The notes beneath the pieces are model-generated. The model was not told where the DNA came from, ran no database searches, and saw only the letters and a list, made by a program, of their open reading frames with translations. Made by a program: the position numbers and the translations under genes. From contig JBLHRR010000140.1 of assembly GCA_047626155.1 (NCBI GenBank), forward strand, positions 1-15,419: a stretch of 15,419 bases of DNA, written 5' to 3'. This document shows positions 1 to 6,168 of the stretch, in pieces (the first letter of the stretch is position 1; each line of letters begins with the position of its first letter). The DNA comes from CALGLS01 sp047626155 (lineage in GTDB: Bacteria > Bacteroidota > Bacteroidia > Chitinophagales > Saprospiraceae).

Positions 1-66
1 GTTAAGAATACATTCGGTATGCCGGCGACAGCTAATGGTGCGGTATTGTTCCTTATTCAGAACTAG
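1..66 (+). CDS. C-terminal end of an upstream gene (partial)
   Basis: The first frame is open from the window edge for 21 codons and ends at TAG 64-66. The visible tail (ending GAVLFLIQN) finishes in a short hydrophobic, beta-strand-like segment, similar in style to the end of the tail-fibre-like protein at 579-1832 (FNVIFVVK). A strong hairpin terminator starts 27 bases after the stop, which is what is expected at the end of a real transcription unit and supports this frame over the other two. Too little is visible to name a family. A paralogue of the 579 gene is possible but is only inference. Confidence 0.45.
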   Translation, partial: VKNTFGMPATANGAVLFLIQN

Positions 67-92
67 TTTGAGCTAATTCTAATTAGGATATT

Positions 93-137
93 GAAAGTTT
101 TCGAAGCGTACACCAATGTATGCTTCGAAAACTTTTT
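93..137 (+). terminator. Rho-independent terminator after the upstream gene
   Basis: A nearly perfect hairpin: arm 94-112 pairs with 117-135 through one G-T wobble (108/121), leaving a CCAA tetraloop (113-116). The core arms are AAAGTTTTCGAAGC and GCTTCGAAAACTTT. A short T run follows at 133-137. It lies just after the stop at 66 and would end that unit before the tail-fibre-like gene. Confidence 0.8.
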
Positions 138-578
138 CGTTTAAGCTAATTCGTTCTCCTTACTTTTCCACTCTTTTTCTTCTTCTTTTAGGCAGACTAA
201 TTAATCTAGCGGCACAAAATTGAAATTACTTGGAGCTCACATTAGTGCCTATAAAAGCTGCGAATCCCTGCCGTTGAGTACTACGCCATCCCGATTCAAA
301 CCGCAAGGGATTCATTAGATTAAAGTACTCGATCCAATCTTCATCTCTAATGCACTTTATGAGTGGTTACTATCTTTAGCCAGGATGTTTCCTTTCCAGG
401 TGCTTTTTTTGATATTATTACTATAAAAATGTGAGAGTCCTTAAAATAGGCATAATATTTTCATAGTATAAATAATAATAATAGGTTTTAATTTGCAATG
501 TGATGGAAATAGGCATAGGGTAAAAGTTATTATTGACCGTGAATTAAAACAAAAAAAAATAGAAATATTACTGAGCAA
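138..578. other. Gene-poor region upstream of the tail-fibre-like gene
   Basis: No convincing gene is seen on either strand. The most coding-like stretch is a 47-codon open frame on the - strand (366 down to 226), without a recognisable family. An 8-bp inverted repeat (GAATCCCT 262-269, AGGGATTC 306-313) sits inside it. The 3' half is very AT-rich and carries an 11-bp direct repeat, AAATAGGCATA, at 444-454 and 507-517. The leader just before ATG 579 is A-rich (poly-A around 550-560), as is usual for Bacteroidota start sites. No exact TAnnTTTG box was found; TTAATTTG at 488-495 is one mismatch away. Confidence 0.5.
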
Positions 579-1832
579 ATGAGAAAAATTATCCCCCTAA
601 TTTTTTCTGTTTTTTTATCTGTCTCTCTCTCGGGGCAGGCAGATGGTGGTTGGGGCAATTGTGAATTTGCCACAGTTGCCACTATGAATGCTTTTGACCC
701 TTCAGGTGATAGTTTTACCTGTAAGAAAGTATTTGTTCAAGCTACTGACGAACACTATCGTTGGGATGGAACCACCTGGGCCCTGGAAAGCAGTGGTGTC
801 GAAAATATTTATAATACTAGTGATACCCTTACAGCAGACCGGACTGTGACATTAGATGGAAGCGATCTGACTTTTGATGGAACTGGAATTGGAAATGGAG
901 ATGTGATTATCGAAGCAGATGGTGACGTAGGAATAGGAACAACCACTCCAATTGGACAACTCAACGCCGTTAATACAGAAAATGTGGATGCATTCACTTT
1001 TTCAAATTCAAATGGATCGACAGGTGAAAAAGATGTTTTTACGATCATTGATAGTGATGTCGGGGGAGGAGATCAAGACCATAGTTCGGCGCTAAAAGTA
1101 CTCAAGAATGCAAGCATTAATCCATCTGATTTTGGGTATAGCTTAGTAGAGTTAACTTATACTGGGACAGATCCAACAGATGATAAATACTGGATTTCCG
1201 GAAGGAAAACAGATGAAGGCGCACCTGAATGGGGCGTGAATATTTCAGATAATCGAATATGGTCTTCTGGCGGTTTATTATTAAACGCTTCAGGTGCCGC
1301 TAATGGAACTTACTCTGGTGGTAACTTTATAGTGGAATCTGGCGGAGATGTTGGTGTTGGAACCACTACTCCTGATGCCAGACTAGATGTAGAAGGAGGC
1401 AACGTCCGTTTTTCCGATTATGGCGGAGGAACTTACCTCGATGTGGCGGACACCCTTGTACTCGCTGATGCAACCTATGCTTTAGCCGTAGACACAAACG
1501 GAGATGTTGTAGAAGTCAACACTGCCAAGTCCTCTAAAATATTTTACCCACCAGCATTAGTAATAAACGTAAGTTCTATTGGTGACAATAGAATATTAGA
1601 TTTACATAAACAATATGTTACCCTTTACGGAACACCTGCCATAGTTAGTTCTGGAGCACCGGCAGCTATTCCAACTTATGGAGAAACCGAACTGTTTTAT
1701 TACGTGACTGATTATGACACGGATGTTTTTAGCGATCTGGAAATTAGTGCAGATGGTATCTTGACCTATGATGTGGATGTGATACCTACTAATAATTGTG
1801 CGGCCTTCAATGTTATTTTTGTTGTAAAATAA
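579..1832 (+). CDS. Secreted tail-fibre-like repeat protein
   Basis: A 417-residue exported protein. Residues 1-20 form a Sec signal peptide (MRKIIPLIFSVFLSVSLSGQ). Residues about 22-73 hold a short N-terminal module with two cysteines (C28, C48) and a DEHYRWDGTTW segment often seen at the start of Bacteroidota tail-fibre-like proteins. Two copies of the hallmark DVG(I/V)GTTTP turn occur at 116-124 and 257-265, the second followed by RLDVEGGNVRFSD, as in trimeric beta-structured fibre proteins. The chaperone-of-endosialidase (peptidase S74) domain that often ends such proteins is absent; instead about 100 residues (318-417) form a separate C-terminal domain ending FNVIFVVK. No T9SS sorting domain is seen. 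A surface or adhesin-like role is inference. A decayed malectin-like fragment follows, then a T9SS gene on the same strand. Confidence 0.75.
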   Translation: MRKIIPLIFSVFLSVSLSGQADGGWGNCEFATVATMNAFDPSGDSFTCKKVFVQATDEHYRWDGTTWALESSGVENIYNTSDTLTADRTVTLDGSDLTFDGTGIGNGDVIIEADGDVGIGTTTPIGQLNAVNTENVDAFTFSNSNGSTGEKDVFTIIDSDVGGGDQDHSSALKVLKNASINPSDFGYSLVELTYTGTDPTDDKYWISGRKTDEGAPEWGVNISDNRIWSSGGLLLNASGAANGTYSGGNFIVESGGDVGVGTTTPDARLDVEGGNVRFSDYGGGTYLDVADTLVLADATYALAVDTNGDVVEVNTAKSSKIFYPPALVINVSSIGDNRILDLHKQYVTLYGTPAIVSSGAPAAIPTYGETELFYYVTDYDTDVFSDLEISADGILTYDVDVIPTNNCAAFNVIFVVK

Positions 1833-1849
1833 GCGCTAGCTCATTATGA

Positions 1850-2330
1850 CAATCAGATGATGGTAATGACGGAATTTTAGATGACTCAGAAAGAAGAGTT
1901 TGTGATGCTGGTACCAACGGATGGATTGCTAATTGGACGATGAATGGTGGAAGTGGTCCAACCGCAACTTATGTGGATACCGATGCTACTGCTCGTGACC
2001 AGTTGCCCGGAGCTACCTGGGATAGCTCTGGTCAATTCCAGGTCCATTCAGTTATGACTTACCGATTTCTAATGGTTCATATGTTGTTGTCATTGGGCTG
2101 ATGGTTTTGGAAATGGAGATTTAATACTTACAGAGATCTTTCTAGAAGGGAGCAATGTAATAACAGCTTATACGCCACAAAATGAATTTGGTGTATCTGT
2201 AGCTGGAAGTAGAAGCTTTGAAACAACCGTTACAGATGGATCTTTGAATATAGAATTTGGTGGTTCTGGCTGGCCTATTCTATATGGACTTGAAGTTTTT
2301 GAACTAGATAAGTCGACACGTCACGTTTAA
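1850..2330 (+). pseudogene. Malectin-like domain remnant, two frameshifts
   Basis: Three + frames must be joined to read this stretch. Frame a (from about 1850 to about 2050) encodes DDGNDGILDD, then WIANWTMNGGSGP and ATARDQLPGATWDSSGQFQ. Frame b (2053 to about 2092) gives YDLPISNGSYVVV. Frame c (2094-2330) gives WADGFGNGDLILTEIFLEG, then SFETTVTDGSLNIEF and PILYGLEVFEL before TAA 2328-2330. The order (NGSY..., then F.T.VTDG.L.IEF, then GLEVFEL) resembles malectin/CBM57-type carbohydrate-binding domains. No in-frame start was found, and TGA 1847-1849 lies just upstream. The reading is continuous across frame changes, so this is a broken gene or a sequence with two indel errors, not spacer. 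The exact domain family is tentative. Confidence 0.55.
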
Positions 2331-2353
2331 AACAAAACATAATTAATCATACA

Positions 2354-3805
2354 ATGAGAAAACAATTTTGGCTCTTTACAATGCTGCTTTCATTGGCTCT
2401 ACTTACTGACTTAAACGCTCAGGTCAAGGTAGTCAACGAAGGCATATTGACCATTAAAGATGACCAGTTATTTCACCTCAATGGAAGCTTCTCCAACTAC
2501 TCCGCCCTGCTCCTGAATAATGGCGATTTTCGCCTGACGGGAAATTTTATTAGCGAGGTGAATGTCTCTAATGAGGGAACAGGCATCTACCGCTTTATCG
2601 GTTTTGACCAACAGAACCTGACCTTATACGACACCCTCCGAATGTTCAACGTAGAAATAGATAATCCTTCCGGAATTAATTTTGATGGGACAAACCATCT
2701 GCAGGTTTTTGGCAATTTCAATTTCCTGGATGGTATCGTTTATACGAGTATAGCGTCCTTAACTTCTTTTCAAAACAAAGCTTCTACATCTGGTGCATAT
2801 GGTTTTTCGCACATCGATGGTCCGGCGTTTAAAACTGGAATTAAGGATTTTGTTTTTCCTATAGGGGATTTAGGAAATTACCGACCTGCGGCTATTTCTG
2901 AATTGGAAGCCTCCGGTATTTTTCAAATGGAATATATTCACGAAACTTATTTTGATGACCTCAAAGAGGTTGCTTTGCTAAAGGTAAACGAAGAGGGTTA
3001 TTGGGATGTTAAGAACATAGAGTCCGAGCAGTTTCCGAAGCTGACACTCAACTACGACGAAAATAGTAATTTGTTTACAGAATTAGAATATGTGGAAATA
3101 GTCCACTTCAGAGACGAGTGGGAAATCGTTCCTTCCATTTCTGACGGATCTACTCTACCTATGGGTATCACAACAGAAGAGCGCTTAGCACAATTTGGTT
3201 TTTACACGACTGCCGAACGACGCAAATTCAATCCCAATCACGTAGTAACGACAATAACACAGGATGAGGAGGATTGTTCTATCAGAGTTGAGTGGGTCAT
3301 GGCTACTGGAAGCGTGGTGCAGAACTATGAGGTTGAGATGAGTTATGACAGCATAGAATTTACAAAAGTTGGAGAAGTTCTGGGAAGTCTAAGTGCTTTA
3401 CAGGCCTATACGAACTACCTTTTCATTGATGAAAATTTGTATGAAGCAACTACCATTTATTATCGTATAAAAATGATTCCACCTGGTCTAGCTACAGATC
3501 TGGTTACCTATTCATCAACCGTCTCTTTAGAAGACAACTGTATTTTTCAAGATTGGTTACTTTATCCAAACCCGGTGAGTTCTGGTGAAAACTTAAACTT
3601 CCAGGTGACTAGTACAATGGAAACGCAGGTGCAGCTCGAAATATGGGATGAGCTAGGCCGCCTGATGAACACGCAAACATTGGATTTGGAAATAGGGACA
3701 CATACTTACGAAATTAGAACGAAGGAAATGCGGCTTGCTTCGGCGATGTATTTTCTGAAGATTTCACGGACTAAGAGTTTGAAGTTTATTGTGACCAATG
3801 ATTAG
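2354..3805 (+). CDS. T9SS type A sorting domain protein with Fn3-like domain
   Basis: A 483-residue secreted protein. It has a Sec signal peptide (residues 1-23, ending LNAQ), a beta-rich N-terminal part (24-300) of unknown fold containing a VFPIGDLGNYRPAAI segment common in Bacteroidota surface proteins, an Fn3-like module (about 305-390: RVEWVMATGSV...NYEVEMSYDSIEF...YYRIKMI), and a C-terminal T9SS type A sorting domain (about 402-483). The sorting domain is shown by LLYPNPVSSGENL, the central WDELGRLM and the closing YFLKISRTKSLKFIV. By family knowledge such proteins cross the outer membrane through the T9SS and are released or anchored after removal of this tail. The leader before ATG 2354 is A-rich with no Shine-Dalgarno. 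It ends 46 bases before the convergent arginase stop; no clear terminator lies between. The substrate or partner is unknown. Confidence 0.85.
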   Translation: MRKQFWLFTMLLSLALLTDLNAQVKVVNEGILTIKDDQLFHLNGSFSNYSALLLNNGDFRLTGNFISEVNVSNEGTGIYRFIGFDQQNLTLYDTLRMFNVEIDNPSGINFDGTNHLQVFGNFNFLDGIVYTSIASLTSFQNKASTSGAYGFSHIDGPAFKTGIKDFVFPIGDLGNYRPAAISELEASGIFQMEYIHETYFDDLKEVALLKVNEEGYWDVKNIESEQFPKLTLNYDENSNLFTELEYVEIVHFRDEWEIVPSISDGSTLPMGITTEERLAQFGFYTTAERRKFNPNHVVTTITQDEEDCSIRVEWVMATGSVVQNYEVEMSYDSIEFTKVGEVLGSLSALQAYTNYLFIDENLYEATTIYYRIKMIPPGLATDLVTYSSTVSLEDNCIFQDWLLYPNPVSSGENLNFQVTSTMETQVQLEIWDELGRLMNTQTLDLEIGTHTYEIRTKEMRLASAMYFLKISRTKSLKFIVTND

Positions 3806-3851
3806 CGTTTGTTCTGTTGTGACTAAATAACAAGAGTCTTTCGAGTCAGCA

Positions 3852-4799
3852 TTACGTCATCACCGACAAAACCTTCTGCAAAACCCAAAAAGCAGTCTCC
3901 GCCATAACATTCCCCTTATTATCCAAAGTCGGATTGACTTCCGTTATTTCCAGACAAGCTACTTTATTGGTACTGAAAAGGTGCGTAATAATTCCCACCA
4001 CTTCCTGTGGGGCAAAACCCTTAGGAACTGGAGTTCCAGTACCTTTAGAAATAAGGTCACAATCCATACTGTCCACATCAAAAGAAATGTATATCAGATC
4101 ACAATTGTCTAATTGTTGGATGGCCTCTTTTAGACAAACTTCCATTCCCCGATAGCGAATTTCAGAAACCTTATAATTGCGGATATTGAGTCTCTTCATT
4201 AAATTGTCCTCCGGCTTTTCCGTATCTCTTACGCCAAAAAATACGATGTCTTCCGCCAGCACTTTTGCCCCGGGGTTGCCTATGTTTTTATAGTTGTTCC
4301 ACTGAGTAGCGGTGTTGTCATCTATCTCATTAATTTGACCGGGCAGGTTGTCCTCTCCAAGGGCCGCGGCCAGGGGCATTCCGTGTACATTACCAGAAGG
4401 GGAGGTGTATACGGAGTGAAGATCTGCATGCGCATCAATCCAAATGGCAGCAACTCTTTTATTAGGATACTGTGCTTTAATACCACTCAATGTCCCCAAA
4501 GCAGAAGAATGGTCTCCAGAAATAATTAGCGGAAAGGAACCCTCACTTAATGTATCTTTTATGGAATTTGAAACCCGTTGGCACTGATCGACAATCTCTG
4601 TGATTCGTTTACCATAAGGTGTAGTTACTTTGTTGTAAATCGCCTCATTATTGGTTTTGAGATCCAGGATAGGAAAGCGACCAAAGAAATCATCATTTGC
4701 TTTAATGGCCGCTATTTCCATGGCATCTATCCCCATGTCGGAGCCTCTAGTACCTGCTCCAATGTCTGATCTGTTCTTAATTACCTTTATGGACTTCAT
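3852..4799 (-). CDS. Arginase (ureohydrolase family)
   Basis: Predicted to hydrolyse L-arginine to ornithine and urea with a binuclear manganese centre, in the cytoplasm. From the chosen start (315 residues) all six metal ligands are visible: H97 in SGDHS, D122/H124/D126 in WIDAHADLH, and D241/D243 in SFDVDSMD. The catalytic-type histidine H139 lies in SPSGNVHGMP, and E287 in EITEVNP matches the arginase substrate-site glutamate. SGNVHGMP and GTGTPVP favour arginase over agmatinase or formimidoylglutamase, though family members do cross over. Length is normal. Start: ATG 4799 gives MKSIKVIKNRSDIGAGTRG, the usual family N-terminus; an ATG at 4829 would add ten unlikely residues and lies in a leader hairpin. 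Most homologues have Pro after the second-motif Asp (DP); here it is Cys (MDCD). The gene is a single-gene unit convergent with the T9SS gene. Confidence 0.9.
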   Translation of the reverse strand: MKSIKVIKNRSDIGAGTRGSDMGIDAMEIAAIKANDDFFGRFPILDLKTNNEAIYNKVTTPYGKRITEIVDQCQRVSNSIKDTLSEGSFPLIISGDHSSALGTLSGIKAQYPNKRVAAIWIDAHADLHSVYTSPSGNVHGMPLAAALGEDNLPGQINEIDDNTATQWNNYKNIGNPGAKVLAEDIVFFGVRDTEKPEDNLMKRLNIRNYKVSEIRYRGMEVCLKEAIQQLDNCDLIYISFDVDSMDCDLISKGTGTPVPKGFAPQEVVGIITHLFSTNKVACLEITEVNPTLDNKGNVMAETAFWVLQKVLSVMT

Positions 4800-4813
4800 T
4801 GTAAATGGTTGGT

Positions 4814-4836
4814 AAATGCAATGGGACAATGCATTT
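4814..4836 (-). promoter_or_regulatory. Leader hairpin upstream of the arginase start
   Basis: A perfect 7-bp inverted repeat (AAATGCA 4814-4820, TGCATTT 4830-4836) with a 9-base spacer lies 15-37 bases upstream of the arginase ATG at 4799. It contains the alternative upstream ATG. It could be a leader hairpin or a dimer operator. The function is inference. Confidence 0.3.
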
Positions 4837-4912
4837 TTTGTGTTATACTGAGTTAGAGTTATATCTAAAAAGACCCATTACGGAAATTCTAAATATTAAT
4901 TCGATTAAAGCA

Positions 4913-4920
4913 CAAAGGTA
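4913..4920 (-). promoter_or_regulatory. Bacteroidota -7 box for the arginase gene
   Basis: On the - strand the bases read TACCTTTG, an exact match to the Bacteroidota sigma-ABfr -7 consensus TAnnTTTG. It is correctly oriented and would place transcription start near 4906, giving a leader of about 105 bases. The -33 element (TTG/TTTG) is not clear: an A tract and TTAGG lie in its place. Confidence 0.4.
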
Positions 4921-4921
4921 A

Positions 4922-5323
4922 TACTTTTTTTTTCCTAATTTTAGCCTGTATTATTGCAAAGAGAAAAACATTTCGCTTCCAAACCCTGAACTCCTTTCAG
5001 ATCAGTCCTGGCAAAAAGTCCGCAGCTATCCCTTGGATTATGGCCGTACAGACGACCTCTTTTTCTTCAGTCCAGAACGTGGCTTTGTAATCAATAGCGG
5101 AGGATACCTCCTACTCACAGAAGACCGCGGCCAAACCTGGGAAACCAAATTCCGCAGAGAAGAAACCTTCTTCCGCTGCCTTACTTTCTGTGATTCATTG
5201 AATGGCTTTCTCGCTACCATCGGAGTGGATGAACTCCTATTGTCCTCAGCGGATAGTATATCCATGTATCAAATAAGTAATCGAAGGCGAAAAAGCAGAG
5301 GAGGTCAAAATGCGGGCGATTAA
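4922..5323 (+). pseudogene. Truncated YCF48/BNR-type beta-propeller gene
   Basis: The + frame is open from 4922 to TAA 5321-5323. Its first part is hydrophobic and ends in a cysteine (FSLYYCKEKN), like the end of a lipoprotein signal, but no ATG lies upstream; the frame begins in a T-homopolymer (about 4925-4933) just after an in-frame TAA 4919-4921. The middle reads DLFFFSPERGFVINSGGYLL, then LTEDRGQTWE and a second CDSLNGFLATIG blade. This is the F...GF/Y...G.LL.T.D.G.TW pattern of YCF48/BNR-like propellers, which normally hold several blades over more than 300 residues. Homology seems to stop near 5265, after which the frame runs on into unrelated residues. Both the start and most of the propeller are missing. 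The only alternative start is TTG 5033. Confidence 0.6.
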
Positions 5324-5653
5324 AATGGGCGCCCTCTTTCAATCAAAGCTGGAATACATCAGAGCGAATAACAACTTTGAAAATTTGATCTAATTATGTT
5401 CTACTAGAGGGACCGTAGAAGCTGAGATTGAATTTATTACGGATGATTGAGTAGAAAAGAAAGAGGGATAAGTTCTGATTAATAATGAGTTTCATGTTGG
5501 AGATAGATTTCTGAAGAATTTGTTAATGATCAGCTGAAAACAAAAACCTTCGGGAAAGGAAATGATTGAGTTTTCCAACGAAAATTCATAGGTCTACAAA
5601 GCGGGCGGATGCCCTCCTTTAGGAGCTGGAGGTAAGCAAGTGGAGGCTTTTCC
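5281..5653 (+). other. Decayed coding sequence, unidentified
   Basis: Several short + strand frames look like coding remnants. 5282-5393 reads GEKAEEVKMRAIKMGALFQ, then SKLEYIRANNNFENLI and a stop; its ATG 5310 follows GAGGAGGTCAA. Next come EAEIEFITDD and a stop (about 5417-5450), VLINNEFHVGDRFLKN (about 5471-5518), and finally a GC-richer segment 5600-5660 encoding AGGCPPLGAGGKQVEAFPY and a stop. No family was recognised. The repeated in-frame stops argue against one intact gene. Small hairpins occur at 5603-5614 (GGGC/GCCC) and 5614-5625 (CTCC/GGAG). Confidence 0.4.
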
Positions 5654-6037
5654 TTACTGATTCCCACCCGGCCTCGCCTTTGCCGATTTCTGATTTTTAC
5701 TCGATTGTATTTCTACTCCCTCACTCTCCGAAATAGTCGCAGTCAACACCAATAGGTCTGCCTCTAAAGCTTTTATTAATTCGACCTTTTCTTTAGCCGT
5801 ACAACTAAAGAAAACCCGATACTGATTCTGAGACCGGCTGGAAGGTTTGACATTGGAAGGATTGTAATCCGCATAAGTTGTTGTAATGTATTCTCCTGTT
5901 TTTCCATTTTCCAAAAGGAGTGTCATAACAATACTTTGGCGAGCAGTAGCCTCTTTAGTTGTATTGCAACTGGAAAAAGAAGAGAGGGCCAGTAGACTAA
6001 AAAAAAAGAAGCGGATTGGATTGGTAAATGGTTTCAT
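5654..6037 (-). CDS. Small hypothetical lipoprotein
   Basis: A 127-residue protein from ATG 6037; an in-frame TTG at 6046 would add three residues and is less likely. The N-terminus has a basic residue, a hydrophobic stretch (FFFFSLLALSSFSS) and a lipobox cysteine at C24, so it should be lipidated and exported by signal peptidase II. The mature part (25-127) contains MTLLLENGKTGEYI and a VFFSCTAKEKVELIKALEAD segment, predicted mixed alpha/beta; no known domain was recognised. The last dozen residues (KSAKARPGGNQ) come from a GC-richer patch that extends past the stop. The gene follows the large T9SS gene on the same strand, separated by a big palindrome at 6069-6156, so it may be a separate unit. 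Function unknown. Confidence 0.6.
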   Translation of the reverse strand: MKPFTNPIRFFFFSLLALSSFSSCNTTKEATARQSIVMTLLLENGKTGEYITTTYADYNPSNVKPSSRSQNQYRVFFSCTAKEKVELIKALEADLLVLTATISESEGVEIQSSKNQKSAKARPGGNQ

Positions 6038-6068
6038 ATTATTCAAAGAGTTAGAATGCTTTAAAAGA

Positions 6069-6156
6069 GTTGATAAAGGTAGATTCGGTGGATCAGGGTT
6101 TCCTTAATTTCGCATTAACGTACGTTAGTGAGAAACCCTGATCCACCATTATCAAC
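6069..6156 (-). terminator. Large nested palindrome, probable terminator or REP-like element
   Basis: A perfect 16-bp inverted repeat (GGTGGATCAGGGTTTC 6087-6102 and GAAACCCTGATCCACC 6132-6147) encloses a second palindrome, TAACGTACGTTA (6116-6127, extendable with one wobble to 6113-6130). It is flanked by a third, outer repeat GTTGATAA/TTATCAAC (6069-6076/6149-6156). It lies just after the stop of the large T9SS gene and before the lipoprotein gene, both on the - strand, so it may end the upstream transcript. The 29-base central region and the weak following T run are unusual for a simple intrinsic terminator. A repeat element is an alternative. Confidence 0.6.
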
Positions 6157-6168
6157 CTGCTCAAAAAA

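Noticed and set aside
226..366. 47-codon open frame on the - strand (containing FESGWRSTQRQGFAAFIGT)
   Set aside because: It looks somewhat coding-like, and a transposase or tRNA-linked remnant was considered, but no family motif, start context or tRNA cloverleaf could be supported.
3806..3851. Terminator between the convergent T9SS and arginase genes
   Set aside because: Only 4-base complementary words (such as GACT/AGTC) were found; no stable stem with a T run.
5310..5393. 27-residue ORF with a GAGGAGG sequence before its ATG
   Set aside because: The frame is open well upstream of the ATG and the flanks are stop-ridden; Bacteroidota rarely depend on Shine-Dalgarno sites, so it is treated as part of a coding remnant.
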